From Pelotomaculum sp. UBA4789 (GTDB lineage Bacteria; Bacillota; Desulfotomaculia; Desulfotomaculales; Pelotomaculaceae), in assembly GCA_002402945.1 (NCBI GenBank), contig DHGV01000104.1, positions 7,311-19,012 of the forward strand: 11,702 nt of DNA. Direction: 5' to 3'. Shown here piece after piece: positions 1-6,364 of the stretch. Made by a program: the position numbers and the translations under genes. The notes beneath the pieces were generated by a model. The model saw only the letters and a list, made by a program, of their open reading frames with translations, searched no databases and had not been told where the DNA came from. Position 1 is the first letter of the stretch. Every line of letters begins with the position of its first letter.

Positions 1-992
1 TCATAGATCAGCGAGGCGTCATTGAGGCTGAGCTTTTCCATCGCGTCCCTCAAATCGACGTAATCAACAGTGTCAGTTGTGTACAGGCCGCAATAGACCA
101 TCGGGGTGGCCCGGCGGTAACCCGGCAGGGGCTCAGCGGCCGGATTGGCCGCGTCCGTGACTGTGTCTCCTACCCGGCAGTCTTTAACGTTTTTAATGCT
201 GGCCGCGATAAAGCCCACCTCGCCTGTATGCAGAGCGCCGATTGTAGTCAGGGCAGGCTTGAAGATGCCCACCTCGTTGACTTCGAATTCCTTGCCGGTG
301 GCCATCAGCCTGACCCGCGCGCCGGACTTCACCGAGCCTTCCATGACACGGATATAGGCGATGACGCCTTTATAGGAATCATAGTGCGAATCAAAAATCA
401 GCGCCCGCAGCGGTGAACTATCCTGTCCGCCGGGCGGCGGTATATTTTTTACTATTTTTTCTAAAATCTCTTCGATCCCGATGCCGCACTTGGCGGAGGC
501 CAGCACCGCCTCCGCGGTGTCCAGCCCGATCACATCCTCGATCTCTTTTTTGACCTCATCCGGCGCCGCACTTGGCAGGTCGATCTTATTGATCACCGGG
601 ATGATCTCCAGGTTATGCTCCAGGGCCAGGTAGACGTTGGCCAGTGTCTGGGCTTCGATCCCCTGCACCGCGTCCACCACCAGCAGCGCCCCCTCGCAGG
701 CGGCCAGGCTGCGCGATACCTCATAGGAAAAGTCGACATGCCCCGGCGTGTCGATCAGGTTCAGCTGGTATTCCAGGCCGTCCTTAGCCTTGTAATGCAG
801 GCGCACGGCCTGCATTTTAATGGTTATGCCCCGCTCCCGCTCCAGGTCCATCTGGTCAAGCACCTGCTCGGTCATGCCCCGGCCGCTCATCGCGCCCGTG
901 AACTCCAGGAGTCTGTCAGCCAGGGTCGACTTGCCGTGGTCAATATGGGCGATAATGCAGAAATTGCGAATTCTATCTTTTCCCCAGTCCAT
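1..992 (-). CDS. lepA: Elongation factor 4 (LepA), N-terminal part, truncated by window edge
   Basis: This encodes the ribosome-associated translational GTPase LepA (EF4), which acts on stalled or mis-translocated ribosomes. Reading from ATG at 992, 330 codons are present of a protein usually near 600 residues; the 3' part lies outside the window. Visible motifs in order are the P-loop AHIDHGKST (residues 15-23), switch I with RGITIK (about 54-59), G3 DTPGHVDF (81-88), G4 NKID (135-138) and G5 SAKCGIGIEEIL (about 166-177). The beta-barrel domain II and the start of domain III follow. The AHIDHGKST/DTPGHVDF set and the short N-terminus before the P-loop separate it from EF-G and TypA. GGAGG sits 7 bases before the ATG, and a strong sigma-A promoter lies just upstream. 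The gene diverges from rpsT. No frameshift is seen. Confidence 0.96.
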   Translation of the reverse strand, partial: MDWGKDRIRNFCIIAHIDHGKSTLADRLLEFTGAMSGRGMTEQVLDQMDLERERGITIKMQAVRLHYKAKDGLEYQLNLIDTPGHVDFSYEVSRSLAACEGALLVVDAVQGIEAQTLANVYLALEHNLEIIPVINKIDLPSAAPDEVKKEIEDVIGLDTAEAVLASAKCGIGIEEILEKIVKNIPPPGGQDSSPLRALIFDSHYDSYKGVIAYIRVMEGSVKSGARVRLMATGKEFEVNEVGIFKPALTTIGALHTGEVGFIAASIKNVKDCRVGDTVTDAANPAAEPLPGYRRATPMVYCGLYTTDTVDYVDLRDAMEKLSLNDASLIY

Positions 993-1027
993 TTATGATC
1001 CTCCGATACATGTAAGACAACCTTATT

Positions 1028-1056
1028 ATTATATCATTGACTCAAACAGGTATCAA
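1028..1056 (-). promoter_or_regulatory. Sigma-A promoter for lepA
   Basis: On the minus strand, TTGATA (1056-1051) and a perfect TATAAT (1033-1028) are separated by 17 bases, with TG one base before the -10 (extended -10). The expected start of transcription is near 1021, giving a leader of about 30 bases before the lepA ATG at 992. Confidence 0.8.
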
Positions 1057-1082
1057 TCGATCAGGCTTCTTATTGTTGACCC

Positions 1083-1111
1083 TTGCATTTTATTTCTGCA
1101 CATGGTAGAAT
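1083..1111 (+). promoter_or_regulatory. Probable sigma-A promoter for rpsT
   Basis: TTGCAT (1083-1088) and TAGAAT (1106-1111) are 17 bases apart, and TGG directly precedes the -10, giving an extended -10 that can compensate for the weak -35. A closer -35 match, TTGACC at 1076-1081, sits 24 bases from the -10, too far for the same promoter. Transcription would start near 1118, about 20 bases before the rpsT ATG. The leader is therefore too short for an S20 autoregulatory structure upstream of the ribosome binding site. Confidence 0.6.
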
Positions 1112-1137
1112 AATTGCCGTTGGGAGGTGAGAATAAC

Positions 1138-1404
1138 ATGCCAAACATCAAATCCGCGGTCAAGCGAGTTGACGTTACCCAGAAGCGGACGATACGTAAC
1201 GCCAGGATTAAGTCTGCCCTGCGGACTACCATAAAAAGGTTCGAAGAGTCTATGAAGGCATCCGACCAGGAACAGGCCGGTTTAAAGCTTCGCAAGGCTG
1301 TGGTGGCTATTGACAAGGCTGTTACGAAAGGTGTTTTACACAAAAATACCGCGTCCCGTAAAAAATCCCGCCTGACCAAGAGGCTTAACAAATTGACAGT
1401 ATAG
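1138..1404 (+). CDS. rpsT: 30S ribosomal protein S20
   Basis: This encodes ribosomal protein bS20, a small basic primary binder of 16S rRNA in the body of the 30S subunit. The 88-residue product is of normal length. It starts MPNIKSAVKRV, continues with Lys/Arg-rich helices (TQKRTIRNARIKSALRTTIK), and ends with the family-typical HKNTASRKKSRLTKRLN. ATG at 1138 is chosen because GGGAGGTGA lies 6 bases upstream and the protein start matches S20. An in-frame ATG at 1114 would put the strong ribosome binding site inside the coding region. The gene is monocistronic, with its own promoter and a terminator 18 bases after the stop. It converges with holA, as I recall for Bacillus subtilis; lepA lies directly on its other side. 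Confidence 0.97.
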   Translation: MPNIKSAVKRVDVTQKRTIRNARIKSALRTTIKRFEESMKASDQEQAGLKLRKAVVAIDKAVTKGVLHKNTASRKKSRLTKRLNKLTV

Positions 1405-1415
1405 TATATTAATGA

Positions 1416-1458
1416 AAAAACAAAGCCGCAGCGGTTGAATTGTGCTGTGGCTTTTTTT
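1416..1458. terminator. Bidirectional intrinsic terminator between rpsT and holA
   Basis: An 11-bp stem pairs AAAGCCGCAGC (1422-1432) with GCTGTGGCTTT (1444-1454), with one G-U pair and an 11-base loop. It is followed on the plus strand by a T-run to 1458. On the minus strand the stem is followed by GTTTTTT (1421-1415), so it can also stop transcription arriving from holA, whose stop codon is about 40 bases away. Confidence 0.88.
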
Positions 1459-1496
1459 GTTGTTCATTTGCTGCCCAATTAAGGTAAATAATGTTT

Positions 1497-2552
1497 TCAG
1501 CGGCTCGCGCACAGCTTCAGGAGGAAAGTCTCCACGGCGGGATAAAATTCCTGCGCGCCTGTTTTTACCGCCACGTCGACATCCAGCAGTGCCTGAAAGG
1601 CGCGGACCAGGCTTTCCCGGCTGAAGTTCCTGCACTGCGCGGCAATTTTTTGTGACACATAAGGGTGTATTTTAAGCCGCGAGGCGATCTCACCGGCCGG
1701 GCAACCCCGCTCTGCCAGGTCATGGACCTGCAACAGCAGACGAAACTGCCTGGAAATCATGGCCAGGATCTTAAATGGGGGCTCTTTCGCCGCCAGCATA
1801 TCTTTAATCCCGCTCAGGGCCTCACCGCAGCGCCGGCTGCCCACCGCGTCGACAATGGAAAAAATGTTTTCCTCCAGGGTGGGCGGGCACAACTGGCGCA
1901 CGTCACCAGTGGTGATTACTCCGCTTTGCGCCGTATAATTGACCAGCTTTTCGAATTCCACCGTCAGTTTTTGCAGTGACGGTCCAACCGCATTCAGCAG
2001 ATCATCCAGCGCCCGTCCCGTAAACTGCCTGCCGGCTTTTGCCGCCTTCTGCGTCAGCCAGCGGGCCAGGTCGGCCCGGCTGAGATAAGCAAAATCGATC
2101 GCTTTGCCGGTTTCCTTGACTGCCTTGAAAATCCGTTTTCTCTTGTCCACCGGCTCCCCGGTGGTGAAAACCAGGATAGTCGAGCTCAGCGGATCCTTTA
2201 AATATGCCAGCAGACTGGCTTCCCTGCCGGCTGCAGGGAGTTCTTCCTTTTCCCCCACTGATGCCCTGCCGGACCGCTTGGCTGTCTTAAAAAAAGGCGG
2301 ATCCTTGACCACGACCAGGCGCCTCTCAGCGAAAAGAGGGAAAGTTTCCGCGCTGGCGGCTATCTCTCCGGGGTTTGCCGTATCACCATCGATCAGGTCA
2401 ATATTAAAATCAGTGCCGCCGTCCTGCATACAGAATTCTTTTAAACGGCTGACAGCCTGTTCCCGCAGATAGCCCTCTTCACCGTAAAAAAGGTAGACCG
2501 GGCAGACGACCCCACGCTTCAGGCTGTTTATAAATTCCTTGTAGTAATCCAC
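1497..2552 (-). CDS. holA: DNA polymerase III, delta subunit
   Basis: This encodes the delta subunit of the clamp loader, which opens the beta sliding clamp during replication and repair. The 351-residue product is normal for the Firmicute family (YqeN). The N-terminal PVYLFYGEEGYLREQAV (about residues 18-34) is the degenerate P-loop region typical of delta, which resembles AAA+ proteins but is not an ATPase. The acidic DFNIDLIDGDTANPGEIAAS follows at about 48-67. The C-terminal collar domain ends EFYPAVETFLLKLCASR. The start is GTG at 2552 with only a modest upstream match (AAGGCAGGG). The stop of the thiamine-binding protein gene is just 15 bases upstream, so the gene appears to be cotranscribed with the T-box-controlled leuA-like gene; I see no separate promoter in the short gap. 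A promoter inside the upstream genes cannot be excluded. Confidence 0.93.
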   Translation of the reverse strand: MDYYKEFINSLKRGVVCPVYLFYGEEGYLREQAVSRLKEFCMQDGGTDFNIDLIDGDTANPGEIAASAETFPLFAERRLVVVKDPPFFKTAKRSGRASVGEKEELPAAGREASLLAYLKDPLSSTILVFTTGEPVDKRKRIFKAVKETGKAIDFAYLSRADLARWLTQKAAKAGRQFTGRALDDLLNAVGPSLQKLTVEFEKLVNYTAQSGVITTGDVRQLCPPTLEENIFSIVDAVGSRRCGEALSGIKDMLAAKEPPFKILAMISRQFRLLLQVHDLAERGCPAGEIASRLKIHPYVSQKIAAQCRNFSRESLVRAFQALLDVDVAVKTGAQEFYPAVETFLLKLCASR

Positions 2553-2567
2553 TGCAAGTACCCTGCC

Positions 2568-2876
2568 TTATTTTTTGCCAAGCCGCGCCTGGACCGCTGC
2601 CACCTTGCCGGCGGCAGTCAGCTTCTTATCCCTGCGGTCATCGATCCGGATCGTGGTAACCACCCTGCCGGCGCCCCTGCTAAAAGGCTGCTCGTGCATC
2701 AGGGCGATCACTTCGAGCACCCGGCCCAGCTCGCCCTCGATGACCGTGGACATGGGAGTCAGCTGGTAAGTGATCCCTGCCGCTCCCTGCAGTACCTCCA
2801 GACACCCGGCGACGTACTCGCTCAGGCTGGGTGATGCTGTCCCAACCGGTACTATGGTTACATCAACAACAGCCAT
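2568..2876 (-). CDS. MTH1187-family thiamine-binding protein
   Basis: This is a 102-residue protein of the MTH1187/YqgV family (formerly DUF77), a small ferredoxin-like fold; members have been found to bind thiamine. The family pattern is clear: VTIVPVGTASPSLSEYVAGCLEVL (about residues 6-29), then YQLTPMSTVIEGEL (about 38-51), then a C-terminal strand VVTTIRIDDRRDKK. It has no signal peptide or membrane segment, so it is probably cytoplasmic. ATG at 2876 follows GGGGGTGA by 6 bases; part of that site can pair in a short hairpin. It lies 28 bases after the leuA-like gene and 15 bases before holA, suggesting one operon. The physiological role is not established, and the link to leucine control may simply be readthrough. 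Confidence 0.85.
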   Translation of the reverse strand: MAVVDVTIVPVGTASPSLSEYVAGCLEVLQGAAGITYQLTPMSTVIEGELGRVLEVIALMHEQPFSRGAGRVVTTIRIDDRRDKKLTAAGKVAAVQARLGKK

Positions 2877-2904
2877 CTCCTGTCACCCCCGGTGATTTTC
2901 TTAA

Positions 2905-4308
2905 TTATATTATATTCGCCGGCTGACTGGCAGGTCCCTGCGCTTTTCCGTTTAAAATCTTTATTTTTGCCAGGGCGTTGACATATGCCCTGGCGCTGGC
3001 CTCGATGATATCAGGGCTGACACCCCTGCCCACCACCAGCCCGCTGTCACCGTAACGGACCTTAACCGTAGCGTCGCCCAGGGCTGACCCGTTATGTCCG
3101 ATAGACTTAAGGGCATAGTCCTCCATAAAGACCTGCTCTCCCACCATGCGGTCTACCGCCCTGAAAACTGCGTCCACCGGTCCGCTGCCGCAGGCCGCTT
3201 CGGTGAGCGTATCTCCCTCGACATCCAGCGTCACTGTGGCTGTAGCCCTGGAAACACCGGTCGTCGTGATCGAGATGTTCTTCACCCTGATCTCGCTGCT
3301 GTCATCGGCCATCTCCTCCCTCAGGGCCTGCATATCCTGGCCTGGCGAAGCGCCGACAGCGTCCGGATCAATTACTTCATAAGGAGGTTTCACGTACTCC
3401 ATGTCATCCCGGTAAATATCCCGGGTGCCTGTGAAGGCGTTGGCGCCGACAATAGCCTTGTGCGCCGGGACCGGCACACCGGTTATCCTTGAAGCCAGCC
3501 GGCACGTGGCGGCAATCTCCCCGGACCTCACCCCCAGCTCGACGCCGTATGCAGCCTGCCTGGTGTAAATCGCCATGATCGCCTCTTCCAGTGAAGTGTT
3601 GCCGGCCCGTTCACCGATACCGTTGATCGTCCCTTCTATCTGTCCCGCCCCGGCTTTGATCCCGGCCAGGGTATTGGCGGTAGCCATGCCCAGGTCATTA
3701 TGGCAGTGCGTGCTGACAACAGCCCGGTCAATATTTTTAACATTATCGAACACGTAAGAGATCAGCTCGCTGTATTCCCACGGTGTGGCGTAGCCAAAGG
3801 TGTCCGGGATATTGATTACAGTAGCCCCGGCTTCAATTACACTTGCAATGATTTCCGCAATAAATGAATGCTGGCCGCAGAAGGCATCCTCCAAATAGAA
3901 CTGTACATCCCTGACGTGCTTTTTAGCGCATTTTACAGCGAAAACCGCTTTCTCGATCACCTGCTCCGGCGTCAGCCGCAGTTTTCTTTTCATATATAAC
4001 GGAGACACAGCCAGCCCGGTATGGATCCGCGGCTGCCCGGCGCCGCGCAGGGCTGCAGCGCAGCAGTCTATCTCCTGCTTCTCCGCCCCGGAAAAGCCGC
4101 AGACAACAGCCCCTTTGGCATCCCCGGCAATGGTCCGCACGGCCTCCTGATCTGCTGCCGAACTGGCGGGGTACCCGGCTTCAATTACATCTACACCCAG
4201 CCTGACCAGCTGCCTGCTTATCTCCAGCTTTTCATTAATATTAAGATTCAACCCCAACGACTTGGCCCCGTCCCTCAAGGTGGTGTCGAATATTTTTAAC
4301 CTGCGCAA
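2905..4308 (-). CDS. 2-isopropylmalate synthase-like protein, divergent (LeuA/DRE-TIM family)
   Basis: This is a 467-residue DRE-TIM metallolyase of the isopropylmalate/homocitrate synthase group. Canonical LeuA condenses acetyl-CoA with 2-oxoisovalerate in leucine synthesis. Conserved parts are LRDG with Arg12/Asp13, INIPDT (166-170), the metal-ligand pair HCH (201-203), GTINGIGERAGN (226-237), and a LeuA-type C-terminal regulatory domain (about 340-450, ending DIIEASARAYVNALAKI). Unusual are GAK in place of GEQ after LRD (14-16), Tyr105 where LeuA has His (SPMH-type motif), and GTRDIY (294-299) in place of HxSGIH. The linker with the LGKHSGRHA-type motif is missing, which explains the short length against about 500-520. 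The start is TTG at 4308, with AAAGGGG a few bases upstream. The upstream leucine-type T-box supports a leucine-related role. Alternatives are another acyl-CoA/2-oxoacid condensation or a non-catalytic paralogue. Family is certain; exact activity is not. Confidence 0.8.
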   Translation of the reverse strand: MRRLKIFDTTLRDGAKSLGLNLNINEKLEISRQLVRLGVDVIEAGYPASSAADQEAVRTIAGDAKGAVVCGFSGAEKQEIDCCAAALRGAGQPRIHTGLAVSPLYMKRKLRLTPEQVIEKAVFAVKCAKKHVRDVQFYLEDAFCGQHSFIAEIIASVIEAGATVINIPDTFGYATPWEYSELISYVFDNVKNIDRAVVSTHCHNDLGMATANTLAGIKAGAGQIEGTINGIGERAGNTSLEEAIMAIYTRQAAYGVELGVRSGEIAATCRLASRITGVPVPAHKAIVGANAFTGTRDIYRDDMEYVKPPYEVIDPDAVGASPGQDMQALREEMADDSSEIRVKNISITTTGVSRATATVTLDVEGDTLTEAACGSGPVDAVFRAVDRMVGEQVFMEDYALKSIGHNGSALGDATVKVRYGDSGLVVGRGVSPDIIEASARAYVNALAKIKILNGKAQGPASQPANII

Positions 4309-4400
4309 AATTGTGATCCCCTTTCTTTAATCCGATACGAGTATTCATTCCTTTAAGATTAAGGCCACTAAGGTCCGGGTCCATAACCACCACCACCTTT

Positions 4401-4442
4401 AAAAAATATAAAAACCCTTCGTCAATTACTTGAGACGAAGGG
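4401..4442 (-). terminator. T-box attenuator terminator
   Basis: On the minus strand, CCCTTCGTC is self-complementary to GACGAAGGG (arms 4442-4434 and 4423-4415), giving a perfect 9-bp stem with a loop of about 10 bases. It is followed by TTTTTATATTTTTT (4414-4401). The 5' arm directly follows the T-box sequence, so antiterminator and terminator are mutually exclusive. It lies about 95 bases before the TTG start of the leuA-like gene. Confidence 0.92.
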
Positions 4443-4697
4443 TATCTCCGCGGTACCACTCAAATTAACAGCATAAAGCTGTTCGCTTTAAAGATACGGG
4501 GACAAATATTTCTGTTCCGATATCCCTTCCTTTTAACGGCGGAAGATCCGTCCGAGCCTACTTTCAGTCATGATTTCGGTCGGCTACTCCAGGGAGAGTT
4601 CCGCGTCCCACTTCGACCGCCTCGCACCAAGCGGCGGTTCTCTGGGGCCAGCAGGTTAACGCGTAGTGTTCCCTCTCATCGTCACTTTAAAATATTA
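4401..4697 (-). promoter_or_regulatory. T-box riboswitch leader, leucine specifier (CUC)
   Basis: This tRNA-sensing leader is transcribed on the minus strand and lies directly upstream of the leuA-like gene. The T-box core GAGTGGTACCGCGG ends near 4448, just before the terminator; its UGGU can pair with an ACCA tRNA end, fitting the A discriminator of tRNA-Leu. Stem I can be traced: AGGGA pairs with UCCCU, CGCGU pairs with ACGCG, and the loop between them contains GAA followed by CTC (4598-4596). That is the usual specifier position and it reads a leucine codon. The distal stem shows AGAGA-ACCGCC-GC-TTGGTG-CGA-GGCGGT. The base after the specifier is U rather than the usual purine. Uncharged tRNA-Leu would favour antitermination and expression of the genes downstream. 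Confidence 0.9.
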
Positions 4698-4703
4698 AAA
4701 TAA

Positions 4704-4732
4704 ATTTTATCAGGGTAAAACTCTTATGTCAA
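4704..4732 (-). promoter_or_regulatory. Strong sigma-A promoter of the T-box/leuA-like operon
   Basis: On the minus strand a perfect TTGACA (4732-4727) is followed after 17 bases by TAAAAT (4709-4704), with TGA giving an extended -10. Transcription should start near 4697, at the 5' end of the T-box leader. The promoter sits only 23 bases after the aroB stop codon. Confidence 0.85.
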
Positions 4733-4754
4733 GAACAGTTTCAGCCAAACTGCC

Positions 4755-5843
4755 CTAGTATTTTTGGCTGAAAAGGGCGTCCCTGACCATGTTTTCTGAG
4801 ATGTCATTGAATATCTTAACCGCGCCGATTTCAACAGGCAGGACAAAGGTGAGCCTGCCGGCCAGCGCTTTTTTATCCTGGCGCATGGCAGCAATAACAT
4901 CAGCCAGGTCTATCGATGACGGCATTTTCACCGGGAGGCCGGCCTGTGAGAGCAGAGATACAATCCGCCTGCGCTGCTCTGACGGAATCAAACCCATCGC
5001 CTCCGCCAGCCTCGCCGCCGCTGCCATGCCGACAGCCACTGCTTCACCGTGTAAAAAAACCTTGTAGCCGCTTAAGGATTCCACCGCGTGCCCAACGGTA
5101 TGCCCGAAGTTGAGGATAGCGCGCAATCCCTGTTCAGTTTCATCTGCTTCCACGATCCGCGCCTTGATCCGGCAGGAAACCGCAACAGCATGGGCCAGGG
5201 CTGTCCCATCCAGGGACAGCAGCTTGCCTGCATTCTCTTCCAGCCATTTAAAAAACCCGGCGTCTGAGATGACCCCGTATTTGATTAATTCGGCCAGCCC
5301 GGCCTTGATTTCCCTCAAGGGCAGTGTTTTTAAAGTAGTCATGTCCGCGACTACCAGCCTGGGCTGGTAAAAAGCGCCGATGATGTTTTTACCGCCGGGG
5401 TGGTTTACGGCCACCTTGCCCCCGACACTGCTGTCCACCTGGGCCATCACGGTAGTCGGTGCCTGGACAAAAGGCACCCCTCTCAGGTAGGTTGCCGCGA
5501 CCAACCCGGCAGTATCACCCACCACCCCGCCGCCGAGCGCGATCACCGGGCACTGCCGGTCTATTTTATGTTTAAAGGCCAGGTTGTACAGCATTTCCAG
5601 GGTAGCCAGGCTCTTGTACTCCTCACCGTCTCCCATTTCGCCGTCAACAACTTCAAAACCAGCTGCCGCAAGGCTCCTGCTGACGGTTTCGCCGTATAGG
5701 GCAAAAACCGTGCTGTTGGAAATCACCAGCGCTTTATCGCCTGAAGAGACCTCTCTCACCCAGCTCCCCAGCCTGCTTAATATCCCGCTTCCTATGTAAA
5801 TATCATAACTGCGGCTGCCCAGGTTGACCCTGACTGTATTCAT
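4755..5843 (-). CDS. aroB: 3-Dehydroquinate synthase
   Basis: This enzyme converts DAHP to 3-dehydroquinate, step 2 of the shikimate pathway; it is cytoplasmic and needs NAD and a divalent metal (Zn or Co). The 362-residue product is full length. The NAD-binding GGGVVGD is at about 104-110, followed by PTTVMAQVDSSVGGKVAVNHPGGKNIIGAF, the family signature. Metal ligands are Glu185 (AELIKYG), His248 (FGHTVGH) and His265 (LHGEAV). The ATG at 5843 overlaps the aroK stop as TGATG, so translation is probably coupled; AAAGGAAAG lies upstream. A TTG one codon earlier (5846) is possible but less likely. It is the last gene of the mobA-yqeG-aro unit, and no convincing terminator separates it from the T-box promoter downstream. 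Confidence 0.96.
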   Translation of the reverse strand: MNTVRVNLGSRSYDIYIGSGILSRLGSWVREVSSGDKALVISNSTVFALYGETVSRSLAAAGFEVVDGEMGDGEEYKSLATLEMLYNLAFKHKIDRQCPVIALGGGVVGDTAGLVAATYLRGVPFVQAPTTVMAQVDSSVGGKVAVNHPGGKNIIGAFYQPRLVVADMTTLKTLPLREIKAGLAELIKYGVISDAGFFKWLEENAGKLLSLDGTALAHAVAVSCRIKARIVEADETEQGLRAILNFGHTVGHAVESLSGYKVFLHGEAVAVGMAAAARLAEAMGLIPSEQRRRIVSLLSQAGLPVKMPSSIDLADVIAAMRQDKKALAGRLTFVLPVEIGAVKIFNDISENMVRDALFSQKY

Positions 5844-6358
5844 CAAATGTCTTTCCTTTCTGAAAGGTAAGAGATAATCTTCTCCACTGTTTCACCAACG
5901 CTGCAGTTCCCGGTGTCTACTACCAGGTCCGCCTCATCATATAGAAACTCGCGTTCTTTTAACAGCCTGTTTATCCGATCATCGAGGGCCCCACCCTGCA
6001 GCAGGGGGCGTGTTTTTTTGCCCTTCACCCTGGCGATAATAATGTCAGGCGCCGCAGTAAGCGCGATCAATACGCCTTTCTCTTGCAGCAGCCGCCTGTT
6101 TTCAGGGTTCAGGACCATGCCGCCGCCGGTGGCAATAACCAGGTCTTCTTTAGGGGCAAGCCTTTTGACGAGTAGATTTTCTTCGGAACGGAAGCGCCTG
6201 ATCCCGTCCCTGGCAAATATCTGCGCCACTGTCATGCCGGTAACTGCCTCGATTTCCTTGTCTGTATCAACAAAATCACGGTTTAAACGCAGAGCCAGCC
6301 GGCGCCCGATGGTACTTTTGCCGGTTGCCATGAAACCGATAAGAACTATATTTTTCAT
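5843..6358 (-). CDS. aroK: Shikimate kinase
   Basis: This enzyme phosphorylates shikimate at the 3-hydroxyl using ATP. The 171-residue protein has the usual length and P-loop kinase fold. Motifs are Walker A GFMATGKST (8-16), shikimate/Mg-binding Asp31 and Asp33 in FVDTDKE, Arg57 in FRSEE, the Walker B-like GGG (78-80), and lid Arg117 in KTRPLL. ATG at 6358 is preceded by AGGTG within the end of aroC, whose stop is only 6 bases upstream. The gene ends with a TGATG overlap into aroB. This packing indicates one coregulated transcript for AroC, AroK and AroB. Confidence 0.96.
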   Translation of the reverse strand: MKNIVLIGFMATGKSTIGRRLALRLNRDFVDTDKEIEAVTGMTVAQIFARDGIRRFRSEENLLVKRLAPKEDLVIATGGGMVLNPENRRLLQEKGVLIALTAAPDIIIARVKGKKTRPLLQGGALDDRINRLLKEREFLYDEADLVVDTGNCSVGETVEKIISYLSERKDI

Positions 6359-6364
6359 AGGAGT

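Noticed and set aside
1076..1081. TTGACC as the rpsT -35 box
   Set aside because: It is 24 bases from the -10 TAGAAT, outside the workable spacer range; TTGCAT at 1083 with 17 bases fits.
4241..4459. Reading frame of 72 codons on the minus strand across the T-box terminator
   Set aside because: It runs through the T-box, the terminator and the start of the leuA-like gene in another frame; it has no family resemblance and no ribosome binding site.
4736..4752. Hairpin CAGTTT-loop-AAACTG after aroB as a terminator
   Set aside because: Only 6 bp, AT-rich, and followed by TTCTTGACAT rather than a T-run; it directly precedes the T-box promoter. Too weak to call.
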